The translations under genes and the position numbers were made by a program. The notes beneath the pieces were generated by a model. It was given only the letters and a program-made list of their open reading frames with translations. It had not been told where the DNA came from and made no database searches. This document shows, one piece after another, positions 34,630 through 47,896 of a DNA stretch of 64,000 nucleotides. Numbering within the stretch: the stretch's first letter is position 1; the number at the start of each line of letters is the position of its first letter. The DNA comes from Chamaecyparis obtusa (lineage: Eukaryota > Streptophyta > Pinopsida > Cupressales > Cupressaceae): the NCBI GenBank assembly GCA_027943335.1, contig BSBK01003256.1:2609501-2673500 (forward strand), given 5' to 3'.

Positions 34630-37420
34630 GCATGTAAAATGGAAACAAATAAGTGGTCCTAAGGTATAGATAAGACATCAATGTGTCATAAGACATCCTA
34701 GTATGTATTAATGAAACCTAACATGTACATCAATGGACCTCATAGGACTAACTTTAATATTTACTAAAAATAAATTTACATAAGGGGTCGTGGGTAACAT
34801 AAGTGGTCATAGCTCATGTCTTAAGGAGTCGTGGGTAAAATAAGTGGTCTTATTAAGTCTTAAGAGTCCTAAGACACATACTAATTAGGTCTTAAGGGGT
34901 CAAAAAATTAATAATAAGAGGTCTTAAGGGGTCGTAGGTAACATAAGAGGTCCTAACGTATAGATAATCTAGGACTATAGAATATCTTAAGGGGTCATGG
35001 GTTATATAAGTTGTCCTAGATTGTCTTAAGGGGTCGTGGGTTATATAAGTTGTCCTAGAGACTATCTAGTTAGGTCTATAAGTAGAGAAACAACTTAAAG
35101 AAGTATACCTTATTTCCTAATATGATCTAATGTGACCTATTAGGATAGGTAATATGACCTAGAGTGTCTTAAGGGGTCATGGGTAATGTAAGTCCAGTCC
35201 TTGATTGTCTTAAGGGGTCATAGGTAACATAATAGGTCCTAAGGTATAGATAAGAGGCATGGAGTGTCTTAAGGGGTCGTGGGTAACATAAGAGGTCCTA
35301 AGGTATAGATAAGACATAATTGGTTCTAATTGAGTCTAATTAGACCTCCTAACTAGTTCTAATTGAGTCATAATAGGTCCTAATAGGTCCTAATTGGTCT
35401 AGTTACCTATCTAATTGGTCATAATAGGTCCTAATATATCTAATTGGTCAGACTAATGTTGGTTAAAGACCTAATACCTGTCTAATTGGTCCTAATAGGT
35501 CCTAGTTAGGTCTACTTGGTCCTAATAGGTCTACTTGGTCCTAATAGGTCTAGTTAGGTCTATAAGTAGAGAAACAACTTAAAGATGTATACCTTGTTTC
35601 CTAGAATATGACCTAATGTGACCTAAATTAGGACAGGTAATATGACCTAGAGTGTCTTAAGGGGTCATGGGTAATGTAAGTCCAGTCCTTAATTGTCTTA
35701 AGGGGTCGTAGGTAACATAATAGGTCCTAAGGTATAGATAAGAGGTATGGAGTGTCTTAAGGGGTCGTGGGTAACATAAGAGGTCCTAAGGTATAGATAA
35801 GACATAATTGGTTCTAATTGAGTCTAATTAAACCTCCTAACTGGTTCTAATTGATTCTAATTGAGTCATAATAGGTCCTAATAGGTCCTAATTGGTCTAG
35901 TTACCTGTCTAATTGGTCATAATATGTCATAATATATCTAATTGGTCATAATAGGTCCTAATATATCTAATTGGTCAAACTAATGTTGGATAAAGACCTA
36001 ATACCTGTCTAATTGGTCCTAATAGGTCCTAGTTAGGTCTACTTGGTCCTAATAGGTCTAGTTAGGTCTATAAGTAGAGAAACAACTTAAAGATGTATAC
36101 CTTATTTCCTAGAATATGACCTAATGTGACCTAAATTAGGACAGGTAATATGACCTAGAGTGTCTTAAGGGGTCGTGGGTAATGTAAGTCCAGTCCTTGA
36201 TTGTCTTAAGGGGTCGTAGGTAACATAAGAAGTCCTAAGGTATAGATAAGAGTCATGGAGTGTCTTAAGGGGTCGTGGGTAACATAAGAGGTCCTAAGGT
36301 ATAGATAAGACATCAATGGGTCATATTATTTGTCCTAATTACCTATCATAGCATACATAGATAAGAGTCATGTAGAGTGTCTTAAGGGATCATGGGTAAT
36401 ATAAGTGGTTCTAGACTGTCTTAAGGGGTCGTGGGTAACATAAGTGGTCCTAGAGTCATAATAGAGTCATGATAGGTTTAGTTAGGTCTATTTGGACCTA
36501 ATAGGACCTAATACATCTAATTGGTCAGACTAATGTTGGTCAAAGACCTAATACCTATCTAATTGGTCCTAGAATGTCTACTTGGTCCTAATAGGTAGAT
36601 AGTTAGGTCTATAAGTAGAGAAAAAACTTATACATACCTTATTTCCTAATATGACCTAATGTTCAACCTATTATGGAGTCATGGAGTGTCTTAAGGGGTC
36701 GTGGGTAGTTCATAAGAGGTCCTAAGGAATAGATAAGACATCAATCAGGTCATATTAGGTCTGTCCTAATTACCTATCATAACAGGTCTAGATAGGTTTA
36801 GTTAGGTCTATTTGGACCTAATAGATCCTAATACATCTAATTGGTCAGACTAATGTTGGTTAAAGACCTAATACCTATCTAATTGATCCTAATAGGTCCT
36901 AGTTAGGTCTACTTGGTCCTAATAGGTCTAGTTAGGTATTTAAGTAGAGAAACGACTTAGACATGTACCTTATTTCCTAATATGACCTAATGTGGCCTAT
37001 TAGTCCACCTAATATGACCTAGAGTTTCTTAAGGGATCGTGGGTAATGTAAGTGGTCCTTGATTGTCTTAAGGGGTCATGGGTAACATAAAAGGTCCTAA
37101 GGGCCCGTCCTAGGTTACATTAATGGATCCTTGTATACATATATAATGGGTCTTTAGGATCTGAATAGGTCATGTATATGTCTTAAAATATCATAAGGGA
37201 TGTATAATGGTCCAATAATATTAATGGGTCCTAGAACATCATAAGTGGTCTAAGTCCAGTCCTAGGACATCCTAAATTTTTTTAATCGGTCTTGGGGGTC
37301 CTAAGGTTTTATATTTGCTTTAAGATTTCATAAGGGATCTAGATAAGAGTCCTAGAATGTTAATGGGTCGTAGGTGCAATATAAGCACGGTCCTAGACTA
37401 CATCTTAAGGGGTCGTGGGT
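34630..37420 (+). repeat. Large array of CTTAAGGGGTC words with ~490-510 bp higher-order units
   Basis: Built from recurring phrases: 'gtcttaaggggtcgtgggtaacataag', 'aggtcctaaggtatagataaga', 'aattggtcctaataggtc' and 'tctataagtagagaaacaactt'. Near-identical blocks begin with 'atgacctagagtgtcttaagg' at about 35157, 35642 and 36150, a period near 490-510 bp. Scattered words continue to about 38000. No sustained ORF. Confidence 0.88.
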
Positions 37421-37433
37421 AAAAATGAGTCAA

Positions 37434-37610
<177 letters not shown>

Positions 37611-38629
37611 TCTTAAGGGGTTGGGGGTAACTTAAGAGGTCCTAAGGGGTCCTATGTTTCATTAGTGGATGACCTTGTATGATAAATTAATTAAATCTAG
37701 GATGTACATAAATGTGTCCTAAGACAACCTAAGATATGTTAATGGGTCTTGATGATCTAAATGGGTCATAGATGTCTTAAAATGTCATAAGGGACATGTA
37801 TAATGGTCCAACAATGTTAATGGGTCGTAGACACACGATAAGTGGTTTAAGGTATCTTAGGTTGATACTAGTATGTCTTAAGGGTTCTTGCGGGCAACAA
37901 TGGGTTCACATATGTATTAACAGAAGCTAAGATAGATGAATGTGTCATAGGATATTTTAATATATAATAATTTGGTTCATATGGGTCTTAAGGGGTCCTA
38001 TGTGTCAAGTAAGATGTTAGGTAATATGTAAATTATAATAAAGGATCCTAGAAGTGTCTTAATATGTCGTAAAAGAGAAATAAGGGTCCTAGAAACTTAT
38101 TGTACTATAATTTTTTAACGTTTTCTAATATACTACTATATCATTTTCAAAAATTGAACTACAATTTTCTAAGATTTTCTCAAACTAAAAATTATAAATA
38201 AAACAAATAGCTAACTAAATAATAAGTTTACTAAAAATGAATGTACATACATGTGAGAGAGAGAGAGAGAGAGAAATTCTTAATAATTACAATTTTAAAC
38301 TTAAAATTTAGCATTTTCTAACTCAAATCTTAATGTTTTCTAACATTTCTCCTACGAATTCTAACATTTTCTAACATTTATACAAATTAAAAATTATTTA
38401 AAACAAATAACCAGTTAAAATAAATACAAAACTTACTATTTACAATAAAAAATGAAAAAAATATGTATACCTGGTACTGCTAGAAAATTGAGGAGGTCGA
38501 CAAAGCTCGAGAAGCGATGGTGTGCTGGCGGGGTGACATAGTTCGCTCCAAGCCTAGGGGTCCACAAACTGCTACAGTGAAAATGATGGGTAGAAAATGA
38601 AATCGCATTTATACAAAATCTGACCGTGA
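37611..38629 (+). other. Right internal noncoding region of the DNA transposon
   Basis: Degenerate continuation of the TTAAGGGGTC words to about 38050, then AT-rich DNA with a (GA)n run at 38254-38273. No gene supported. Confidence 0.5.
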
Positions 38630-38692
38630 ATGGCTTCGTGCGAAGTGCGTACTTCGCACGAAGCCATCCAGGGGTCTTCGTGCGAAGAACCC
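38630..38692. repeat. Subterminal hairpin repeats, right copy
   Basis: A perfect 17-bp stem with a 4-nt loop (38630-38646 and 38651-38667) is followed by GGGGTCTTCGTGCGAAGAAC. Same order and orientation as the left copy. Degenerate copies of the CTTCG-GAAG word continue to about 38755. Confidence 0.9.
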
Positions 38693-38798
38693 TACATGGT
38701 GTCTTCGCATGAAGCCTTCCCATGATTTCGAGTGAAGTAAGGACTTCACATGAAGACAAGCAAATTTTTTTTTTTGACGATTTGGCGTTTCCTTTTTC

Positions 38799-38832
38799 CC
38801 AAAAAGTGGGACACAGCTTTGTGATTGAACCC
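38799..38832 (-). repeat. Right terminal inverted repeat
   Basis: Plus strand begins CCAAAAAGTGGGAC and ends GAACCC. The reverse complement matches the left end at 25 of 34 positions, including an unbroken 12-14 bp inner block and the outer GGGT. Confidence 0.85.
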
Positions 38833-39682
38833 AAGATTCATCATTCAAACCCTAGATCTAGCCATCATGGTGGTGTGATCTTCCTTCAAGATCCTTTGTT
38901 CATCTTCAAGATCCATTCATTCTTCCCTCAAGGTGGATTCCAAGCATACAATCATGGAGGTTTAGATTTACATTTGTTAGTGTTGATTCCAAGCTTTCAT
39001 ATTAACATACTTGATTACATTTCAAATATAATTGCATATCTATTAAATGTCATAGCTTCATTGTTAGATCTACTTCTACTACTTTCTAGCATTCTCCATT
39101 TCAATTTCAATATTAAGGTTGATTCCAAACCAAGGTTTGACCAAGGAAAACCCCCCAAACAAATAACAAAACCATTTTTCTTGCAGGTATAGGTGCAAAA
39201 CTGTGGATCTGAACTTGGATTTGGATACCCTTTTCGATGAACTTTTGAGATCTGCGAACAAAGTCAAAGTCAACCTTTAGAATAAAAATTTAGCCTTTGA
39301 CCTTTTATCGGGGTCAAAGACTACCTACTGCCGAAAAGATAAAAGATTTCTAGGTTTTCTTCGTCTCGACATTTCCAGTCCAAAATAGGTTGCAGAATTT
39401 CTTGAAAGTACACACAGACATCAGAAATTGGCATTTTCTAGATTTGCCCTATTTTGAGGTTAGTACTTGCCTTTCAATTATTTCAAATTTCAAACACAAC
39501 TTCTTTATAGGGAAATATAAGGTTTTCTTCCTCTTTCATACTCTCTATAGATTGATTCAATTGTGCATTAACCTTTTGGTTGATCAATTTGGATCTCTCC
39601 TTTGGAAATTTGGATTTAGAAGTAGATCTCATATTTCCCCCATACATTTTAGGGTGAACACTATTTCATCCTATTCACTATC

Positions 39683-39960
39683 ACACTAATCCAAATACCG
39701 TTAAACTGTCTCTTCTTGAACACTTCTAGAACATCAAAATACTAGTGTCTAATACATCATCTACAACTATTTTGAATCATATTGCAAACCTTTGTAGATT
39801 GATAAGGATCAAGTATAGACATTCCTTAACACATTTGTAATGTCACATCATCAGATCTGCAACATAGTAGCTTCACCAATCCAATCAACTCACTAAACAA
39901 TCTTGCAACATCTTTGTAATGCTATCAGAAAAAAGAAATATGTTGACATCAATGACAACA
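39683..39960 (-). mobile_element. 5' LTR of Copia element C, part 2
   Basis: Rest of the element C LTR after the insertion. It ends TTGACATCAATGACAACA, which on the minus strand is a Copia LTR start (TGTTGTCATTGATGTC). The next bases (39961 on) are gag/pol of a different minus-strand Copia element, into which C was inserted. Confidence 0.7.
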
Positions 39961-41397
39961 CATCTCTAAAATATGTGATCTAGCAATTTCTGAAGAACAT
40001 ATTTGCACAATATCCCAACACCATTAAAATTCAAATGTCCACACTTGAGGTGCCACAACCAACTTTTATCCCCATAAGCCATATTGATGAGCCGATTGCA
40101 ATGTTCACCATACTTCAATGGAAACAACCTATTTTGTGACATAGGAACTACTATAACCATTTGGTTTCTTTTATTTTTATGATATATTGTACATTTATGG
40201 TTTTCAAACACAACCTTATAATTATTCTCGCATAACTGTCTAATAGTTAGTAAATTGTGCTTCAACTATGGAGTAAAAAAAATATCTTGAACATTTTTCA
40301 TACCTTCAATTGTATGGACATCCATGGCTCCTTTTGTTGCAACCTTTAATGTGTTGTCACTACCAAGTGTAATCTTTGATTTAAAACCCTCATCATGTTT
40401 AGAAAATATTTATCTATTATTAAGCATGTGGTTAGACAACCCCAAATCTAAATACCAAATATCATTGACATCATTTTTAATTTTAGGAAAAGACAAAAAA
40501 AATTTATTTAAGTTTCTTCACTCTTTTGAGCACAATAGGAATTTTTATTTTTATTACATGATTCCAATCCACAATCTCTCTCAAAATAACCATACCTATT
40601 ACAATGGTAACATTGAATGTACCTCTACCTCTTCCTTCTTGACTACCTCTTCTTCCTCTATTTCCTCTTAAAGAATACTGATCTTGACCTCTCCCTTGAC
40701 CTTGATTGCTTTTGGAGCTACTGCTTACAATTTCATTCTTTGAAATTTGTAACTCACTAGAGAGAGCCTTCCTGTTAAGATCTGTAGATGAATCTCTCAA
40801 TCTCTCCTCATGTGACATAAGAGATCCAACAAGGTGATCATACTCAAGGGTGGAAAAATTTGTGATCTCCTCAATGATGATAGCAACATTGTTGCATCTC
40901 AGTGTTAGTGATGTCAACACTTTTTAATCACAACTTCTTTTCCAATAATTTCATCCAAAGTAGCCATTTTAATAATGACATCTTTGACCCTTATAAAAAA
41001 ATCACTCACATTCTCAGTTTCCTGTATTTTCAAGTTCACAAATTCTCTTTTCAAGGTTTGTTACCTAACAACCCTGATCTGATCACTGCCCTAGCAAGCT
41101 TCTTTTATAGTCTTCCAAGTGTCCTTAGTTGTTTTTGCATATGCAATTCTAGTAAATAAGCTCTTATCAAGAGAAATCTAAATGTGAAAGAAAGTTTGTG
41201 CATTTTTTCTTCTTAGCTTGCTTCTTAGATATTTTATTAGGAGCTACAAATGCATTCCAATCAGTAGGCTCTTCATACCTTGTTTTGATAATTTCCCTAA
41301 AATATTTTCCTATCATAAATGTCTTCATTTTAATGCACCATTATTCATAATAATTTTCATTGAATTTTGGGATTGGCAAAGTATTAGTATTTTCCAT
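39961..41397 (-). pseudogene. Copia element D: gag and start of pol
   Basis: Minus strand. ATG 41397 gives MENTNTLPIPKFNENYYE, a Copia Gag start. 40504-40920 gives the capsid end and a Gly/Arg-rich tail (MGSL-like SLMSHEERLRDSS, then RGRGTFN). 39966-40265 gives the GAG-pre-integrase region (DKSWLWHLKCGHLNFNGV). Stops and frame changes interrupt it. It is cut at 39961 by the insertion of Copia element C; the rest of pol is not in the window. Confidence 0.75.
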
Positions 41398-41422
41398 GAT
41401 AAAATTCTAAATAAAATGTCTT

Positions 41423-41434
41423 GCTCTGATACCA
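41423..41434 (-). promoter_or_regulatory. Primer-binding site of Copia element D (tRNA-Met type)
   Basis: Minus strand TGGTATCAGAGC, 3 bp from the LTR boundary at 41438. Confidence 0.85.
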
Positions 41435-41437
41435 AAA

Positions 41438-41900
41438 TGAAGAATTAAAACAATAGTCCCAGAAGATGATTACAAATACAAAAGAGAAAAACTAATATTA
41501 AACACAACTACAATAAAAAACAATTCGACACAGTTCTACAAACTTGATTTGATGTTTACCACTTTTCATTATTCTCTTTAAAATTTTACATAAAATGGAA
41601 CAGCCCCATAACAACTTTCAACATACAAACTTGTAATGCAAAATATAGAGATATATAAAAATCTTGTTGCCTCTAGAAGTAGAGTAATACTACAGGTTTT
41701 AAATAGAAATAAACTAAAAGAAGACTAAAATATTTTTATCATAATTAACTTGCTAAGGTAGAAAAAAAGTTTATTTTAACTCATTACTAAATACAAACTA
41801 GTAAACTATGAAGAATTGCCTAGTTAACTTAAAAGCTATAGAGAACAATCCAGTAAAAACTGTTGAAAAATGTATAGTTTCCATGCATTAGTTTCTAACA
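41438..41900 (-). mobile_element. 5' LTR of Copia element D (463 bp)
   Basis: Plus-strand ends TGAAGAATTAAAAC...GTTTCTAACA, so the minus strand starts TGTTAGAAAC and ends TTCTTCA. It adjoins the primer-binding site. The flank at 41901-41915 is AGGAGGCT-like on the minus strand and could be a polypurine tract, which would imply a tandem LTR arrangement. This is unresolved. Confidence 0.7.
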
Positions 41901-43146
41901 AGCCTCCTACTTAACATCTAAAAAAGAAAACATGAAAACCTCTTAGTCTAGATCTTTCGCACCTCGCAAGGTTGAAATAAGCAAAAGACCAGTGTCATTG
42001 TAACTAGGAGGACTATGATAGCTTTAGTCACATTCCTAAATTCCTTCCAAATTTTTGCCGAACTGATCCAAATAGTTCTCCTGGAGTACTTTATCAATTT
42101 TTTCCTTGTTCTTTCAATTGAGGGCTCTTTTCACTATATGCATCAAATATGAATGGTTGCATCTCTTCATCGTACCACTTGAATTCTCTATGTTAATCAC
42201 ACCTCATAGTGGATAACTAATTAGTGATTAGTTAAAAAATCTTGATATACTTTCCTGGCAGTGATAAAGATGATTTAATACTGGCTACTTCATGCTTGAG
42301 AAACATGTAGGTTTTGATATAGACAAATCACTTCTTTTTAATTACTATGATTGTTAACACATTCTTAATTAGGATGATCGCTTGTAGTCTTGATATCATC
42401 TTGTATTCATTGACTAACATGGTCACCAATTTGATTATGTGTCAGTTTGATCGCTACCTCTCTTAATGAGGTCATTTTCCATAATCATCTGATATAGTCT
42501 TCGTTACTTGACATTAATGAATTTTTAATAATGTCAACTGTGATTATTATGACATCAAAATGATTACCACTTAGATTTGTAGTTTTTTGCCCTCTCTGAA
42601 GTTAATTGTCTCTCTTTGAAATGAACTGATTTTTACTTCATAAGATTTTATTGATAGATTTCACTATGAGAGTTTAGACATGTAAATAAGGGGGATGTCT
42701 CTTCACATTTTAGAGGAATAAATAAGTATTTAAACAATATATTTTTTTCTTCTCCATCAATTTAATAATTTTTGGGATTTGAGGAGCATCAGTTCAGATA
42801 AATGCCCTTCCAAGTTATTATTTGTTGAAATGATTTGGTATGTCAATGTATTCAAAAATAAAAGAAAAAATAAACTTATTTTCTTTTATTTGGTAGCCAC
42901 TACAAATTGTTGGAGTCTAGCACTATGGAATTCTTTTTTTTGGTGCTATCATGAATTGTAAGTTCCTTCTCATATAATGTAATTTCGATGTCAATTTTAA
43001 CTATTCAACCTATAGAATTTGACATTCCACAACTAAATATAGGTTCATCAAATTGAGAATTAGTATGGAATTACTATTTGTTAATTTTCAAATCTCTTTT
43101 GATTGAACTCATTTAGGAAGTTCCCGATGTCCTTGGAAATTGAACT
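41901..43146. other. No supported gene
   Basis: AT-rich DNA. 41900-42200 has a short minus-strand stretch that could be coding but matches no motif I recognise. The 60-codon plus-strand ORF at 42779 is not supported. Confidence 0.3.
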
Positions 43147-44560
43147 TGTTGGATTATAGGGGGGGTGAATCAGTAATCCTTGATTCTCTATACCTTAAAA
43201 TTTTCTCTAATTAAAATTAGTGTCAACTCGGTCAGACACAATTCACTATTTAATGACAATGTAAATAAACTATATTAATCAATAATAAAATCACATAAAT
43301 CATTCAACACATATAGAATCAATATTTAACGAGGAAACCCAACTTTGGGAAAAACCACTATGGGAATTGTCACCCACTAAATAAAATACTCTTCAGAAGT
43401 ATGCTCGGTTAAGAGCCAATCTTGTTAGGATCTTCACCCTATTAGGAGTGGCCTAGCTAAAGGTCTTCAAACACTCTTTAGAATGTTACCTTTTGCAAGG
43501 ATTTTACAATAAGACTGTTAAGTCCACTCGATTAAGAGGTTTTTTTGTTACAAATGTTAATAAGAAACAATGAATTAATTGATCTATAAATCTGCAACTA
43601 TCCTTTGCATAATCAGATCCTTTGTGCGCTCTTCTTATTCACTTCAATCTTTCACTTTCCACTAGGTTCAACACTTCATCAAATTCAACTTTCTGACTCA
43701 AAATTCAACCTTTTCCTTCTTCCCTACATCATTCCATGACTCAACAACCCTTTAATTTTCCAACCATTTGTTCATACAAACTCATCCTTTATATAGACTT
43801 TTTTTTTTCGCTTAATCTCTTTTATCACATTTTACTTTGATTAATTTCAATCGTTCAATCAACTTCATTAAATATTTCAATGTATTTAGATCTCAGTAAC
43901 ATGTTTTATCATCATCTTGGAACTTGAAATTTCTTGAAACTTGTTCCTTCTATTTTTACTGCTTAGATCTGTACCATAGATCATCATCATGAATTTTCCT
44001 GATCGTATATCTCTCCAACTAACTCTTCCATATCATCATAATCTTCAAGCTCATCATAGCTCAACATTAAATATCATTCTGATCCTTGTAATTAATTTTT
44101 GTTCCCTTCTCGGTGACTAGAACCGTCTGCTCGGTGTCTTGCATTCCTTTGCCTTTACTGAAATGTACTTTCCTTTTAACCAAATGACTTTTTCTCTTTA
44201 CCTAATGAATTTTTCTGCTCGATAGCCAAAACTGTTTTACTTATCGATTTGATTAATTTTCTTTACCATTCTTTACCGACTTGATATAATCATAAATTAG
44301 GTAGAAAATAATTATATAAACATAATCTTAGCATTGTCTGATCTGTATCAGTTGCCCAATTAAGTTCTTCATATTCACAACATTTCACTTCTTCTCCTTA
44401 ACTCATTCAACTTATATCATACTCCAAATGATATGACAACATAATATAAATCAAATATCAATTACTTGACATCAATGAAAAGATAATAACTGATCTAATC
44501 TTTCTACTATCTTGTATACCCTAGATCTTAGTCGTTCTTCATTGTGATCACCATCATTTA
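43147..44560 (-). mobile_element. Copia-type LTR, minus orientation (right end approximate)
   Basis: Starts TGTTGGATTATAGGGGGGG followed by TGAATCAG, the mirror of a plant Copia LTR end. Inside, 'gaggaaacccaactttggg' and 'gggaattgtcacccacta' match the kind of text seen in the other Copia LTRs here. The far end is degenerate and no target duplication was found, so solo LTR or fragment is undecided. Confidence 0.55.
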
Positions 44561-45885
44561 TAGTAACATAACTATGTTAAACAAACTTTAAAAATTCTCT
44601 ATGAGTTAAAGAGGATCTAGTTTTTAGTTTTGGTTTGTTGTGTCTTTAATGACTGAGTTTATTTGCTTGTACAAATTTTTTTATTGGTAAAAGGTCGTGG
44701 CCAATATATTTTATTAATCTTTAAACAATAGATACAAATGTCTCCATTTGTTGTAGGCACTAGTAGGAAAGAATGGAGAAGAAAACCTCCAGTCTTGCCC
44801 TAGACTAAAGTCCAGATTACAAAGGTAGAAAAAGATATTTATAGGGACATTCCATCATTTAAAAAGACATATGAAGACATACCTTCATTTACATGAGTTA
44901 CAAGAATTAAGGGCATACCCTTAGTCTTATAAACTTGATTGATATTCCATAAGTTCTAAATCTAAATGCTATGTTAGGCTGGGCCCTTGGTAGCTTATTT
45001 TCAGTAAATTCTAGTATTCATCATTCATCAAATCCATGCTATTGGAGATCATCGGGTCTCGTATCGACTAAGTTGTTTATGCACATATGAAATCACTAGA
45101 GAAACCATATCTAATAATAATTGATTTTGGTCAGCCATTATTTAGAAAATGATTATATATAAATTAGTAATCACACTTCCATCAATATCAGACCTCTATC
45201 TAAGGGATAACTTTTATCCTCCATAGATTCTAAGCTAACTGGATTCTTACTTACATTTCCTAATCATGAGGTATAATCATAATCAGATTCTGGTAAGGTT
45301 ACTTTATCAGAATCCATACATGTAATTAGAAGCACAATCAATGCATAAGGAATGAAAGGAAAAGGAATAAGTAGATCAATGTAACCATAATCATTTTTAA
45401 GGTGTCAGCACTACTCTGTGATTGGAGTCACCTAACATAAAGATAATTAATTCCAAAAAAATATTAAAACCTACTTACCATTCTCCTCATAGAGATACTA
45501 TTATGTAGATTTCTCCCTAAGTCTTAAAATTAATATTAGAAGCGAATATCTTCAGAACAAAAATTTCTTAACAATCCTTAGTATGAGGCAATATTTGAAT
45601 GATTACCTAGAAGGCTTATCATGTATATAATTAATCATTATGCTATTCATTCAAAATTTAGGATTAAATTTCTTAAGCTACTATTGAGCGAATCATAGCA
45701 TCCTATTTATAATAGTCAGGTATCCTACTTAAAAAATCATTGGTACTAGATACCATTTAAATCACAATCCTGTAAAGAAATAAGGAGATATCAACTAGTG
45801 ATATAATACAGATTTGAGGATTCCTGTGTAGAAGCCACAATAGAGATAAGTACTAAAATAAACTTTAATGTAAACAAGATAAACA
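44561..45885. other. No supported gene
   Basis: AT-rich noncoding DNA. It has no sustained ORF, no recognisable terminal repeats and no simple repeat of note. Confidence 0.3.
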
Positions 45886-46386
45886 ATCACAACACATAAC
45901 ACCAATATGGTTACGGGGAAACCCAAATAGGTAAAAACCCAGGTGGGAATTGACACCCACTAAGAACTGCACTAATGTCTTGTGATCCTTGTTAGAAGAT
46001 CTTCAACCCTCTTAGGAGTTGTTCTTTACAATGATTTTAGTACAGTGACCTTGTCAAGGGTTGGACCCTATTAGAAGTCTTTTACAATAACCCTATTAGG
46101 GGTGAGGACACACTATCCTAAAGCTCACTGCTCAAGTGGTGAAGGCTACAACCTTCTGATCTCAGATACACACTATATCTGTGGGATGAACTGGCACTAT
46201 GATAGTGCTTGTTTGATCAGTTCCTTTGATGCACTGATGCTTTGACCTCTTTCAAAGCTCTAATACATTCTTACTGCTCTTCGCATACCTCTGCTCTGCT
46301 TATCTTGACTCTATATCAACTTCCACACCTATTACAAAGGGCGCATCTCATATTTATATGCGCTCATCAAAATAATTAACTTCAAT
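45886..46386 (-). mobile_element. Fragment of a Copia-type LTR
   Basis: Contains 'acggggaaacccaaatagg' and 'gtgggaattgacacccacta', then 'cctattaggggtgagg'-type words, as in the LTRs at 43147 and 14924. Termini not found. Confidence 0.5.
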
Positions 46387-46534
46387 TAACGTATTATTAA
46401 AATAACTCATTATGTTGGGTAAAATCAATTTGTGCCTCTCTGTTAATACCTGAAGGAATGGATAATTATTTTCTATATTTGTAAGCATATATATAATGTA
46501 GTAAGATATATGTATATATATGAGATAAATATAC

Positions 46535-46570
<36 letters not shown>

Positions 46571-46774
46571 TGACATACACATATATACACTTACAAATAT
46601 TGGGAACATTATACATATGTTCTTTCTTTAACCTAACTCAAGAAGGTATGCTCATCTCTGCAAATATTTATATTTAATGATCATCTTAGGTATAAATATT
46701 ATGGAGATTTCGGTTGGAAAGTGTTCATTATAATTGTTTTACCCAACATAATGAGTTATTTTAATAATACGTTA
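46387..46774. mobile_element. 388-bp hairpin element with perfect 38-bp inverted repeats
   Basis: The left arm (46387-46424) and right arm (46737-46774) are perfect reverse complements, beginning TAACGTATTATTAAAATAAC. Imperfect pairing continues inward by a few bases. The outermost TA on each side may be a TA target duplication, leaving ACGT termini. The interior is AT-rich with an (AC)n run and has no ORF. The terminal sequence is not one I recognise from Stowaway or Tourist families. MITE is the likeliest explanation; a chance inverted duplication is the alternative. Confidence 0.75.
46536..46566 (+). repeat. (AC)n microsatellite
   Basis: Uninterrupted AC dinucleotides inside the hairpin element, flanked by AT-rich dinucleotides. 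Confidence 0.95.
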
Positions 46775-47439
46775 GAAGAGGGCTTTAACTAGGTCCCTGT
46801 TGTGGAAGATGTGTATATTAATATCAAAATATTCCACGAGTTCCTGTGCATTTATGTTCTAACAGTATTAACCATACTATGCTTATATCAAAATTAATAC
46901 TTTAGTCCCTTTCAGTATCAAAGTAACTAAATAAACCTAGAATCTAACTGAGTAGCAGTAATATTAACATTATTTTCTCCTCTAATTATCCCTAATCAGA
47001 GTATGAAAAACAAGTTCTTCCTTGTCATCAGATGAGTCTGCAAGACCTAGGTCGAATCTTCGTTTACCCTTGACCGCCTTGAAACCTTTTGTCATTTTCT
47101 TTAAAATTGCTGGCTAGAAGAGTTATATATCATCTAATGACATAGTTCCGAAGTCGACTTCGACTTCAAATCTCTTGATATCTATTTATTTAATTTCCTA
47201 AAATAAATAAAAAGTTCTTGTTTTTTATTATTACGTATAGATGAATTCTTTGTTTCTCCCATCTACTCCTTTGTTAGCTAAAGAGTTAGCAAATTGATTT
47301 CCTTCCCTGAAAATATGATTAATTACATAATGATTAAAAAAGAATAATAAGTTCATCCCTCTCTTCACTAATCCATTTAATCTCCAATTTTGGGTATTTA
47401 ATCTTCACTAATATTTAAATAAAATATTTGTTATTTAAT

Positions 47440-47513
<74 letters not shown>

Positions 47514-47798
47514 CTCACAACCACAAAGAAAAGATGGGGGGTGGGGGGGGAATCCACTGGCCGCGGTAGCTAGCTGCCGTCGGGGGAGGTTTGCGGGATA
47601 GTTCATGCCTCCATTTTTTAATTATTTTTTTAAAATTTATTTTATATTATATATATTTTTTAAATTCATTTTCCACTCATCATTTACCCCAAAAATAGCG
47701 AACAAGTTTTTAAAAAAAATTGAAAGTAATGAAATTCAAATCTATGGACACACACACACATTTAAATAGTAGAGGCTAAATTTTTTATCAATCATGGA

Positions 47799-47896
<98 letters not shown>

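Noticed and set aside
38722..39192. 156-codon plus-strand ORF, also seen as a minus-strand ORF at 18564-18815
   Set aside because: Same LTR sequence in both places; it starts inside the DNA transposon's right end. Shared translation reflects DNA identity, not a gene.
41901..42200. Possible minus-strand coding tail abutting the element D LTR
   Set aside because: Short, with stops, and lacking a Copia RT/RNase H motif; the polypurine-like AGGAGGCT alone is too weak.
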